Of a stretch of 64,000 nucleotides of DNA, positions 45,256 through 53,254 are shown in pieces (within the stretch, counting starts at the first letter, position 1; each line of letters starts with the position of its first letter). Under the pieces are notes generated by a model. It ran no database searches and had not been told where the DNA came from. It saw only the letters and a list, made by a program, of their open reading frames with translations. Origin of the DNA: Lachnospiraceae bacterium. Lineage in GTDB: Bacteria > Bacillota > Clostridia > Lachnospirales > Lachnospiraceae. Where the stretch lies: assembly GCA_024698145.1 (NCBI GenBank), contig JAILRO010000050.1, positions 1 to 64,000 on the forward strand, given 5' to 3'. Position numbers and translations under genes: made by a program.

Positions 45256-46104
45256 ATGAGAGAATTAATGAATCTTAATGTTGACAATTTGATTTTACAG
45301 GCACTTCGTGAGGATATAACAAGTGAGGATATCACTACTAACTCGGTAATGCCTAATTACCAGTTGGGACAGGTAGAACTTATATGTAAGCAGGACGGTG
45401 TTATTGCCGGTTTGTCTGTATTCCAGAGAGTTTTTGAGTTGCTTGATGATAAGACGGAGTTTGATATCAAGGCAAAAGACGGAGATGAAGTAAAAAGCGG
45501 TCAGTTGCTTGGAGTTATCAAGGGAGATATAAGAGTTTTGCTTGAGGGTGAGAGAACAGCACTTAATTACTTGCAGAGAATGAGTGGAATTGCAACATAT
45601 ACACATTCAATCGCTGTACTTCTTAAAGGTAGCAAGACAAAACTTCTCGATACAAGAAAGACAACACCTAATATGCGTGTATTTGAAAAGTACGCTGTTA
45701 AAGTTGGTGGAGGTTATAACCACAGATATAACTTGTCAGACGGAATACTTCTTAAAGACAATCATATCGGAGCAGCAGGTGGTGTTAAAGAGGCTGTTGC
45801 AATGGCTAAAGAGTATGCGCCATTTGTAAGAAAGATTGAGGTTGAAGTTGAGAATTTAACCATGGTTAAGGAAGCTGTTGAGGCAGGTGCTGATATCATA
45901 ATGCTTGATAACATGGATAAAGATACCATGAAGGAAGCTATTAAGATTATCGACGGCAAAGCTGAAACAGAGTGTTCAGGTAACGTAACAAAGGAGAATG
46001 TTGCAAACCTTGTAGATATTGGAGTTGATTATATTTCATCGGGTGCACTTACACATTCTGCACCGATACTTGACTTGTCTTTAAAGAACTTACATGCGAT
46101 ATAA
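45256..46104 (+). CDS. nadC: Nicotinate-nucleotide diphosphorylase (carboxylating)
   Basis: 282 residues. Decarboxylates and phosphoribosylates quinolinate to nicotinate mononucleotide. LDTRKTTPNMRVFEKYAVKVGGGYNHRYNLSDGILLKDNHI is the catalytic block, and EVEVENLTMVKEAVEAGADIIMLDNM the barrel's phosphate-binding part. Forms the last two steps of de novo NAD synthesis with nadB; nadA may lie elsewhere. Ribosome site AAAGGAG. Confidence 0.97.
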   Translation: MRELMNLNVDNLILQALREDITSEDITTNSVMPNYQLGQVELICKQDGVIAGLSVFQRVFELLDDKTEFDIKAKDGDEVKSGQLLGVIKGDIRVLLEGERTALNYLQRMSGIATYTHSIAVLLKGSKTKLLDTRKTTPNMRVFEKYAVKVGGGYNHRYNLSDGILLKDNHIGAAGGVKEAVAMAKEYAPFVRKIEVEVENLTMVKEAVEAGADIIMLDNMDKDTMKEAIKIIDGKAETECSGNVTKENVANLVDIGVDYISSGALTHSAPILDLSLKNLHAI

Positions 46105-46171
46105 AAAAGGACTGTAGAACGCATGAATAAATGATATACTTGTAAAAAAAACTTGACAGGGAGATGACGAT

Positions 46172-46225
46172 ATGACAACATCAGACATCAGACATCAGAC
46201 ATCAGACATCAGACATCAGCTATAA
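46172..46225 (+). CDS. Putative leader peptide with heptanucleotide repeats (copy 2)
   Basis: A 17-codon ORF, MTTSDIRHQTSDIRHQL, behind AGGGAGATG. Contains five CAGACAT units against three in copy 1; two extra heptamers (14 bp) change the reading frame, so the tails differ (..QL versus ..QTSAITMF) although flanking DNA is conserved. Lies 35 nt before the homologous terminator at 46261. A TATACT -10 at 46135-46140 has only a weak -35. Confidence 0.5.
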   Translation: MTTSDIRHQTSDIRHQL

Positions 46226-46260
46226 GTATGTTATAAAATATATTAATTTGAAAATATATA

Positions 46261-46309
46261 AACGCACAAGACAGACTGCATGAAAATGTGGTCCGTTTTG
46301 TGCGTTTTT
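46261..46309 (+). terminator. Terminator/attenuator before the third DUF6273 gene
   Basis: AACGCACAAGACAGACTGCAT pairs with ATGTGGTCCGTTTTGTGCGTT (one mismatch, several G-U), 4-nt loop, T5. Relative to 31507 there are two compensatory changes (T-A to C-G and A-T to C-G), supporting conserved RNA folding. About 20 nt to the next ribosome site leaves no room for a promoter. Confidence 0.85.
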
Positions 46310-46340
46310 ATTACATAAAAATACTTAAAGGGAGGTATTA

Positions 46341-48536
46341 GTGAAGATGAGAAGATTTAAGAAAGGATTATCGCTACTGTCAATAGTGGCTATGACGTTA
46401 TCCGTCTTTAGTGGAGTAATGTCGAGTGCAACAACTGTTAAGGCGGGAGCAAAAGTAAGTAATCCGCGAATTGCTGAAGATGGAACTGTAACATGGGATA
46501 AGATAACATTTGGAAGTTATCCGCAGGATGCAGAGTTTGAGGCAGAGCCTATCAAGTGGAGAATACTTGATATTGATGATGACGGAAATGCATTTCTACT
46601 TGCTGATGAGGCACTTGATTATAAACCGTATAACATTTCATATACAACTAAAACATGGGAGACTTGCACACTTCGTTCGTGGCTTAACGGAACAGATAAT
46701 TATGCGGCAGATAAAAAATCGTTTATTGATGTTGCGTTTACTGAGGAAGAAAAAAATGCGATTATAGAAACATACGTAGTAAATAACGATAATCTGTCAT
46801 ACGGAACATCAGGAGGAAATAATACTTACGATAAGATATATCTGTTGTCTATAGAAGAGGCGTCTAAAAAGGAATATGGGTTTGATACCACATTTAGTGA
46901 AAAGAACGATGCAAGACTTGCAAACCCTACAGATTATGCATGCATAAATGGAGCACATAGTCCTAGTGATGATAATTATGACGGGGTCTACTGGTTGTTG
47001 CGCTCACCAGGGAATGAAGGCAATTGTGCAGCATATGTCGGTTACAATGGCGAGGGTGATGACTCTGGTAATAATGTTCATCGTGATTTTACTGTACGTC
47101 CTGTTTTACATGTCAATCTATCATCTTCGTATGTGACACAAGCAGGAACAGTAACGTCGGATGGTGTAATTTCAATAAATAAAGGTTCAGATGAATACGA
47201 AAAGCCCAGGATATCCAACAGCGGAATTACAACATGGGATTGTGTATATTTTGGAAAGTATAAACAAAAAGCGAAGTTTATAAAGCAACCTATAGAGTGG
47301 AGAGTTCTTTCGGTAAATGGTAATGATGCTTTTTTAGTTGCCGATAAAGGACTTGATTGCAAACCGTATAACAGAACGCGTACAAGTGTTACATGGGAAA
47401 CATGTACATTACGTTCATGGCTTAATGGAATAGGAGAACATGAAACAGATAAGGAATCATTTATTAAAAGCGCTTTTACAGTAGATGAAAAGAAAGCAAT
47501 CATGGAGACTAATGTTGTAAATGATAATAATACGTCCTATGATACAGTAGGAGGTAATAACACTACTGATAAGATATTTCTTTTGTCTATGGCGGAGATG
47601 TCAAAGAAAGAATATGGTTTTCGGACAGAGTTAAAAAAAGAAAGCAAAACAAGAGAGGTCAAGGATACGGATTATGCTTGTCTAAAAGGGTCAGAGCGTT
47701 CTGACTTTACTTATGGCTTTGGATGCCGTTACTGGTGGCTTCGTTCGCCAGGTAGAAGGGATGATTATGCAATGTATGTCAACGCTAGTGGCAGTGGCGC
47801 TGACTCAGGTATTAATGTAGATTACGATCGTCTTGCTATACGTCCTGCTTTACATGTTAATCTTGCATCTTCTGATGTTAAGTACGCAGGAACAGTATCG
47901 GCGAATATGGCAAGTGAATTTGAAATTGAAAGGGCTGCAAGAAAAGTTGACGAGATGATAATCGCAATTGGATTAGTTACAAAAGACAGCAAAGATAAAA
48001 TTGACGTGGCAAGAAATTCCTATAATGCGCTTGCGGATGAGGCAAAGGAAAAGGTAGAACAACTTGCATTGTTGGATGCTGCAGAAAAAACTTATGCTGA
48101 TTTGATAAAAGAAAACGGAGATAGCAACAATCAAAGTATTAATACCGATAATGCAGGTGGAAATGAACAGCAACAGACTACAATACATCAAACCATGTCA
48201 ACACAGCAGATAATTACACCTGCCCCTGCCCCACAGACAGTTGCTACGCCTGCGAAGGTTAAAAAAGTAATAATCAGGAATAAGAAAAAGGGTTCATTTA
48301 CTGTATCATGGAAGAAGCTTACAGGTGTATCCGGTTATGAAGTGCAGTATGCTTCCAACAAGAAGTTTACCAAAGGAAAGAAGTCTGTTACGGTAAGTAA
48401 GGCATCATTTACCAAGAAGAATCTTAAGAAGGGAAGCAAGTTCTTTGTAAGGGTAAGAGCTTATAACGAGGGCTCTGATAAGAAGAAGATATATGGTGCT
48501 TGGAGTGCCGTGAAGAACGTAAAGATTAAAAAGTAA
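46341..48536 (+). CDS. Secreted double-DUF6273 protein with FN3-like C-terminus (paralogue C)
   Basis: 731 residues from GTG 46341 (GGAGG at 46331-46335); ATG 46347 is an alternative. Signal peptide ends near TVKAGA. Two DUF6273-type domains (about 35-275 and 285-530, with VYWLLRSPG and CRYWWLRSPG), helical module (IAIGLVTKDSKDKIDVARNSYNALADEAK), a Gln/Thr-rich linker and a lysine-rich FN3-like end. Very similar to the proteins at 31583 and 33853 but 10 kb away, with its own leader copy. Likely recent duplication of a whole leader-gene cassette. Confidence 0.88.
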   Translation: MKMRRFKKGLSLLSIVAMTLSVFSGVMSSATTVKAGAKVSNPRIAEDGTVTWDKITFGSYPQDAEFEAEPIKWRILDIDDDGNAFLLADEALDYKPYNISYTTKTWETCTLRSWLNGTDNYAADKKSFIDVAFTEEEKNAIIETYVVNNDNLSYGTSGGNNTYDKIYLLSIEEASKKEYGFDTTFSEKNDARLANPTDYACINGAHSPSDDNYDGVYWLLRSPGNEGNCAAYVGYNGEGDDSGNNVHRDFTVRPVLHVNLSSSYVTQAGTVTSDGVISINKGSDEYEKPRISNSGITTWDCVYFGKYKQKAKFIKQPIEWRVLSVNGNDAFLVADKGLDCKPYNRTRTSVTWETCTLRSWLNGIGEHETDKESFIKSAFTVDEKKAIMETNVVNDNNTSYDTVGGNNTTDKIFLLSMAEMSKKEYGFRTELKKESKTREVKDTDYACLKGSERSDFTYGFGCRYWWLRSPGRRDDYAMYVNASGSGADSGINVDYDRLAIRPALHVNLASSDVKYAGTVSANMASEFEIERAARKVDEMIIAIGLVTKDSKDKIDVARNSYNALADEAKEKVEQLALLDAAEKTYADLIKENGDSNNQSINTDNAGGNEQQQTTIHQTMSTQQIITPAPAPQTVATPAKVKKVIIRNKKKGSFTVSWKKLTGVSGYEVQYASNKKFTKGKKSVTVSKASFTKKNLKKGSKFFVRVRAYNEGSDKKKIYGAWSAVKNVKIKK

Positions 48537-48565
48537 ATTGATTTGTGAATAATAATTGTTGTATA

Positions 48566-48596
48566 GCTGCCACCCGATAATTCGGGTGGCAGTTTT
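48566..48596 (+). terminator. Terminator after the third DUF6273 gene
   Basis: CTGCCACCCGA (48567-48577) pairs perfectly with TCGGGTGGCAG (48582-48592), 4-nt loop, then TTTT. Confidence 0.92.
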
Positions 48597-48663
48597 AGTG
48601 TTATGAAAACTGTGCCTGTATCTTTGAATAAATGCACAAATCTGGCAGAATTAATATTGAAGA

Positions 48664-48694
48664 AACGCACATAATATGATAAAGAAGGTGCGTT
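48664..48694 (+). repeat. AACGCA hairpin, copy 5 (degenerate)
   Basis: AACGCAC (48664-48670) and GTGCGTT (48688-48694) are 7-bp arms around a 17-nt loop. It shares the AACGCA/TGCGTT tips of the hairpins at 30233, 31507, 37120 and 46261 but lacks a T tract. Confidence 0.45.
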
Positions 48695-48771
48695 GTTAAT
48701 GCGACCATTTTATTTTCCCCGGTTTTTATATAATTTTGGTTTTTATTGAAGAAGCTATCACTAATTCTTTC

Positions 48772-48800
48772 GTGACATATGAATCTATCTGATATATAAT
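48772..48800 (+). promoter_or_regulatory. Promoter of the Rpn-type nuclease gene
   Basis: GTGACA (48772-48777), 17-bp spacer, TATAAT (48795-48800), giving a leader of about 170 nt. Confidence 0.75.
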
Positions 48801-48829
48801 GTAACTGTCAAAAAACGCTTGTGCTTGGA

Positions 48830-48949
48830 GATTGGAAAGGAGTTTCCAATCGACATAGAAATACTAAAAACAGGATTTCTTGTGTATTGGCATGTAAGTA
48901 TAGCCTTGCTTATAAGAAATCATTTATCCATGATAATTTAAGCTTCAAT
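48830..48949 (+). promoter_or_regulatory. Structured 5' leader of the Rpn gene
   Basis: A perfect hairpin GATTGGAAA (48830-48838) / TTTCCAATC (48843-48851) with loop GGAG, then a larger stem GATTTCTT / AAGAAATC (about 48873-48920) enclosing TAAG/CTTA. No T tract; it could control translation or mRNA decay, or be a recognition structure. No protein-coding content is evident. Confidence 0.5.
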
Positions 48950-48978
48950 TACAAATATTACATGGAGAGTGATAAAAT

Positions 48979-49944
48979 ATGGGCGAGATTAATAATGTAA
49001 TGAACGATTACATGAGTCAATCCGAAAGATTCGCAGATTTTTTTAATGGCACGATGTTTGAGGGTAGAAATGTCGTCAAGCCGAAAGGATTAAAAGATGC
49101 GTCAGAAAAGTATAATCAGAGTGTAGTGGTCAATCCAAGAACCAAGGAACGAGGCAAATCCGTTGAACGTATAAGAGATTTGAAGAAGATATACGAGGAT
49201 AAAGCATGCTTTCGAATCTTGGGGATAGAAGGACAGGACTACATTGATTATGCAAGTGGAGTTAGAGGTGCAGAATACGATATAATGGAGTATCGCAACC
49301 AGATTAAGCGATTAACAAAAAGTACCGAGTCAAAAGTAACCAAATCAGAATTGTTTTCCAGAATGAACAGGACTGATCGATTGATACCGACGTACACGAT
49401 ATGGTTTTACTATGGAACTGAACCATATGACGGGCCTAGGTGTTTGTCAGACATGATGGACTTTTCGGAGAATGATGAGTTCCGCAGATATTTCTCGGAT
49501 TACAAGCTCAATGTAATATGTCTTAACGAGATTGAAGATATGAGTGTTTTCAATACAGAATTAAGGCAGTTGTTTAAGCTTATGAAGTGCAGGGAGAATA
49601 AAGAATTGATGCGTCAAACCTTGAAGAATGACAAGGATTACGCGGATATCAATGAGGATACCTTATACACAATGTCAGTTACGCTTGGAAAACCGAAATT
49701 GTGGGAACAAAGAGAGAAATATCTTAAGAATGAAGGAGAGGTGAATTATAATATGTGTTTAGCATTTGAACAAATCGAGGAAGATGCGAGAGAAGAAGGA
49801 AGAGAAGAAGGAGAGAATCTCCTTGCAAGTCTAATTAACAAGTTATTGTCTTCCGGAAGAGATAAAGATATCTCAAGGGTAACAACGGATGTTCAGTATC
49901 GAGAGAAATTGTACATTCAGTATGGACTGAAGAAGTCTGTATAA
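48979..49944 (+). CDS. Rpn-family PD-(D/E)XK nuclease/putative transposase
   Basis: 321 residues. It fits the recombination-promoting nuclease (Rpn, Transposase_31-like) family abundant in Lachnospiraceae: N-terminal MNDYMSQSERFADFFNGTMFEGRNVV, central IEGQDYIDYASGVRGAEYDIMEYRNQ, YTIWFYYGTEPYDGPRCLSDMMDF, and an Arg/Glu-rich C-terminal helix (EEDAREEGREEGENLLASLINKLL). Rpn proteins nick or cut DNA and promote recA-independent recombination; no terminal inverted repeats of an IS are visible here, so it is not demonstrably mobile. Ribosome site GGAGAG. Confidence 0.85.
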   Translation: MGEINNVMNDYMSQSERFADFFNGTMFEGRNVVKPKGLKDASEKYNQSVVVNPRTKERGKSVERIRDLKKIYEDKACFRILGIEGQDYIDYASGVRGAEYDIMEYRNQIKRLTKSTESKVTKSELFSRMNRTDRLIPTYTIWFYYGTEPYDGPRCLSDMMDFSENDEFRRYFSDYKLNVICLNEIEDMSVFNTELRQLFKLMKCRENKELMRQTLKNDKDYADINEDTLYTMSVTLGKPKLWEQREKYLKNEGEVNYNMCLAFEQIEEDAREEGREEGENLLASLINKLLSSGRDKDISRVTTDVQYREKLYIQYGLKKSV

Positions 49945-49960
49945 TAAGTTAAATATAATA

Positions 49961-50003
49961 ATCCCGGCAGTCTGCTGTTTTTTTACAGTGGATGTCGGGA
50001 TAT
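49961..50003 (+). terminator. Terminator between the Rpn and lipase genes
   Basis: TCCCGGCA...TGTCGGGA closes a stem with an internal CTGT/ACAG helix and a T-rich loop; moderate quality. Confidence 0.6.
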
Positions 50004-50039
50004 TTGTCCCTATAATAATATAAAGCGAGGCATATAACA

Positions 50040-51392
50040 ATGAAGCATTTTGTGAGAATAATCAATATAATAATTGTCTTACTAATGTCCAATATTTTGA
50101 CTGTAGTTAAGATTGTGGATTTGAAGGGGTTTAAAATACCCTTCATAATACTAGTTGTGTTATGGTTTTTCTGGATTAATATCAGTCCGTCACATGCAAA
50201 TAGGAAGCTTGAAACAAAGAGGCTTAAGCGCTGTGGTAACGGATGTGAATTACTTGTTATATTTCTTGCTTCAACATGTATAAGTATCATTTACTGCATT
50301 GTAGGTTCCTTCGGCACGTATGGTATTCCTTCCTTAAAAGAAGGTTATAAGATGTGGCTGCTCAACATATTAATAATAATACTCGTTGAGAATACAGTTT
50401 TCTGGAATGGAATAATCAGGGTTTATCTGACATCGGAGCAATTAGGAATTCGTCATCGTGTATGGGGTCTTGCGTGCGGCATGATACCGATTGCTCATTT
50501 AATCGTGCTTGGTATTATTATTAAGACGGCAAGTCTTGAAGTCAAGGTTGAAAATGAAAAGCTTATAGTTGACAGGCAAAGGCATGAAGACAGAATATGT
50601 GCAACAAAGTATCCAATACTTCTCGTGCATGGAGTATTCTTCAGAGATTTCAGATATCTTAATTATTGGGGAAGAATCCCTAAAGAACTTGAGGAAAATG
50701 GTGCAACAATATTTTATGGACAACAACAGTCCGCATCATCGGTTGCTGAATGTGGGCAAGAGGTTGCAGATAAGATACTTGAAATATGCAAAGAACATAA
50801 CTGTGAGAAGGTTAATATAATTGCACATTCAAAAGGTGGTTTAGACAGTAGATATGCACTTAATATACCGGGAATTAAGGAGCATGTCGCATCGCTTACT
50901 ACAATCAATACACCTCATCGTGGATGTGAGTTTGCAGATTACCTACTCTCAAAGATTCCGGAAAGCAAAAAGGAGCTAATTGCAAATACATATAATGGTG
51001 CGTTAAAGCGTTTGGGTGATCATGATCCTGATTTTATTAAAGCAGTAACTGACCTTACGGCATCAGCATGTAAGAAACGTAACGAAGAATTGCCGGATGT
51101 TGAAGGGGTATATTACCAAAGTATCGGTTCAAAACTTAATAAGGCTGGTAACGGAAGATTCCCGCTTAATTTCTCGTATCATCTGGTAAATGCTTTTGAT
51201 GGTGCCAACGATGGACTTGTTGGGGAGAACTCATTTAAATGGGGAGCGGATTATAACTTCCTTACAGTAAAGGGAAAAAGGGGAATATCACATGGAGATA
51301 TGATTGATCTTAACCGTGAGAATTTTGACGGATTTGATGTAAGAGAGTTCTATGTTCAGCTCGTTGCCAAGCTAAAAGGTATGGGATTTTGA
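50040..51392 (+). CDS. Membrane-anchored lipase/alpha-beta hydrolase
   Basis: 450 residues. The first about 180 residues hold four to five hydrophobic segments, then an alpha/beta-hydrolase: PILLVHGVFF (oxyanion region), VNIIAHSKGGLDSRYAL with nucleophile Ser264 in HSKGG, and TINTPHRGCEFADYL, the pattern of triacylglycerol lipases and cutinase-like esterases; candidate acid and base are in ANDGLVGENS and GISHGDMID. Orientation suggests the catalytic domain may face the cytosol or outside; the sequence does not settle this. Substrate unknown. Confidence 0.88.
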   Translation: MKHFVRIINIIIVLLMSNILTVVKIVDLKGFKIPFIILVVLWFFWINISPSHANRKLETKRLKRCGNGCELLVIFLASTCISIIYCIVGSFGTYGIPSLKEGYKMWLLNILIIILVENTVFWNGIIRVYLTSEQLGIRHRVWGLACGMIPIAHLIVLGIIIKTASLEVKVENEKLIVDRQRHEDRICATKYPILLVHGVFFRDFRYLNYWGRIPKELEENGATIFYGQQQSASSVAECGQEVADKILEICKEHNCEKVNIIAHSKGGLDSRYALNIPGIKEHVASLTTINTPHRGCEFADYLLSKIPESKKELIANTYNGALKRLGDHDPDFIKAVTDLTASACKKRNEELPDVEGVYYQSIGSKLNKAGNGRFPLNFSYHLVNAFDGANDGLVGENSFKWGADYNFLTVKGKRGISHGDMIDLNRENFDGFDVREFYVQLVAKLKGMGF

Positions 51393-51454
51393 TATTGCTT
51401 TCCTTATGTATTGAAAAAAAGACATTTTTTTGAAAAAAAACTTCATAAAATGGG

Positions 51455-51482
51455 TTGAGAAAAAAACAAAAAATTATATAAT
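51455..51482 (+). promoter_or_regulatory. pta promoter
   Basis: TTGAGA (51455-51460), 16-bp A-rich spacer, TATAAT (51477-51482), about 43 bp before the chosen pta start. Confidence 0.75.
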
Positions 51483-51524
51483 AAGAGAAGATTGTATACA
51501 ATATTTATGGAGGGAATGAATAGG

Positions 51525-52508
51525 ATGTTTGGTTTTGGACAATTGATTGAGATTCTTAAAAAGAATCCTAAAAGAATAGTATTTACAGAAGGAAGCGATT
51601 CGAGAATTCTTGAGGCGTCATCAAGATTGCTTGCAAGTAATTTCCTGCATCCGATATTAGTGGGTACCCCGGATGATATATACGAAGCTGCTGAGGATTC
51701 AGGCTTTAACATCAGAGGAGCCGAGATAATAGACCCTAACAACTTTTCTGATATGGACAAGATGGTTGAGCAGTTTTGTGAAATTAGAAAAAGCAAGGGA
51801 GTAACACCTGAACAGGCAAAGGAGATTCTCAAAGAGAACAACTACTTTGGAACGATGCTTGTCAAGATGGGTTATGCAGATGCTCTTCTTGGTGGTGCTA
51901 CATATTCAACAGCAGATACAGTTAGACCGGCATTACAGCTTATTAAGACAAAGCCGGGTAATTCGCTTGTTTCCTCATGCTTCATATTGGTTCGTCCTTC
52001 TGCCACAGGTGGTAATGAGGTGCTTGCAATGGGAGATTGTGGAATCAACATTAAGCCTACAGAAGATGAATTGGTGGAAATCGCAGAAGAGACAATACGT
52101 TGTGCAAGAGTATTTGGAGTAGATCCTAAGGTTGCATTCTTAAGTTACTCGACAGATGGTTCAGGCAAGGGCGAAGATGTAGATAAGATGAGAAATGCAG
52201 CAAGAAAGACAAAGGAAAGAAATCCTGAGGTTCCAATCGATGGAGAAATGCAGTTTGACGCAGCAGTTTCACCTAAAGTTGCCAAGAAGAAATGTCCGGG
52301 ATCGGAAGTTGCAGGAAGTGCGAATACATTTATATTCCCTGATATAAATGCAGGTAATATCGGATACAAGATTGCACAGAGAATGGGTAACTTTGAAGCC
52401 TATGGTCCGATTCTTCTTGGACTCAATTCACCGATTAACGATCTTTCAAGAGGTTGTACGGCAACAGAAGTGTATTCAATGGCAATTATTACAGCAGCTT
52501 TATCATAA
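51525..52508 (+). CDS. pta: Phosphate acetyltransferase
   Basis: 327 residues from ATG 51525, 10 nt after GGAGGG (51509-51514); upstream in-frame starts at 51492 and 51516 fit that site less well. It converts acetyl-CoA and phosphate to acetyl phosphate, the first step of acetate formation and ATP gain. Motifs: RIVFTEGSDSRILEA, MLVKMGYADALLGGATYSTADTVRPALQLI, and PGSEVAGSANTFIFPDINAGNIGYKIAQR. ackA, its usual partner, is not adjacent. Confidence 0.96.
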   Translation: MFGFGQLIEILKKNPKRIVFTEGSDSRILEASSRLLASNFLHPILVGTPDDIYEAAEDSGFNIRGAEIIDPNNFSDMDKMVEQFCEIRKSKGVTPEQAKEILKENNYFGTMLVKMGYADALLGGATYSTADTVRPALQLIKTKPGNSLVSSCFILVRPSATGGNEVLAMGDCGINIKPTEDELVEIAEETIRCARVFGVDPKVAFLSYSTDGSGKGEDVDKMRNAARKTKERNPEVPIDGEMQFDAAVSPKVAKKKCPGSEVAGSANTFIFPDINAGNIGYKIAQRMGNFEAYGPILLGLNSPINDLSRGCTATEVYSMAIITAALS

Positions 52509-52530
52509 GATTATATTTAAATTGATTTAT

Positions 52531-52558
52531 AAGGTCAGGCATAGTTGTCTGACCTTTT
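52531..52558 (+). terminator. Terminator after pta
   Basis: AAGGTCAG (52531-52538) pairs with CTGACCTT (52549-52556), followed by T-rich sequence. Confidence 0.8.
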
Positions 52559-52559
52559 G

Positions 52560-52622
52560 TTGTTGTTTTATATAAGATATGGTAGAATTGACATACTTAA
52601 AACTGTAATAAGTATGTTTTTT
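52560..52622 (+). promoter_or_regulatory. maf promoter region and CATACTT hairpin
   Basis: TTGTTG (52560-52565), 17-bp spacer, TAGAAT (52583-52588). Just downstream, CATACTT (52592-52598) pairs with AAGTATG (52610-52616), followed by T6: a small terminator-like hairpin in the leader. Only seven A/T-rich pairs, so its effect is uncertain. Confidence 0.4.
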
Positions 52623-52645
52623 ATAATAAAGAAGGAGGTAGGATA

Positions 52646-53236
52646 ATGAAGAATGTACCTGTGATATTGGCATCGGCATCGCCTAGAAGAAAAGAACTAC
52701 TAGAACAAATGGGGTTATCATTTACCGTTGTTCCTTCTGAAAATGATGAGAAATCCGATGAGGCAACTCCGGATCATATATGTGAAAATCTTGCCTATCT
52801 TAAGGCAAAAGATGTATACGAGAAAGAAGCGTCAAAGTATGAGGAATGCGTAGTGATAGGAGCAGATACCATTGTTTGGTATGATGGTGAGGTTCTCGGG
52901 AAACCGGCAGATGAAGATGAAGCTTACGATATGCTCAATCTTCTTTCTGACCGAACACATCAGGTATATACGGGTGTATGTGTAATGTACAAATGCAGTG
53001 AAGGCAAGAAAACAGAGCTGTTCCACAAGTGTACCGATGTTACTTTTTATCCGGTTACACCATATGAAATCAAGGATTATATAGCAACCAAAGATCCTCT
53101 TGATAAGGCAGGCGCTTATGGAATACAGGGACCATTTGCTGTTCATATAAGAGATATACGCGGGGATTATAACAACGTAGTGGGACTGCCGATTGCAAAG
53201 TTATATCAAGTATTAAAGAGTCTTAAGATAAAATAA
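52646..53236 (+). CDS. maf: Maf-like nucleoside triphosphate pyrophosphatase
   Basis: 196 residues. It hydrolyses non-canonical or pyrimidine NTPs (house-cleaning); overexpression blocks septation in Bacillus. N-terminal ILASASPRRKELLEQMGLSF is the substrate loop, VVIGADTIVWYDGEVLGKP carries the metal-binding Asp, and DKAGAYGIQGPFAVHIRDIRGDYNNVVGLPI the C-terminal signature. Ribosome site AAGGAGGTAGG. The radical SAM gene follows after 18 bp. Confidence 0.95.
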   Translation: MKNVPVILASASPRRKELLEQMGLSFTVVPSENDEKSDEATPDHICENLAYLKAKDVYEKEASKYEECVVIGADTIVWYDGEVLGKPADEDEAYDMLNLLSDRTHQVYTGVCVMYKCSEGKKTELFHKCTDVTFYPVTPYEIKDYIATKDPLDKAGAYGIQGPFAVHIRDIRGDYNNVVGLPIAKLYQVLKSLKIK

Positions 53237-53254
53237 GAAAGCGTAGGTAGCAGT

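Noticed and set aside
48979-49944. Complete insertion sequence around the Rpn gene
   Set aside because: No terminal inverted repeats or target-site duplication could be found by eye.
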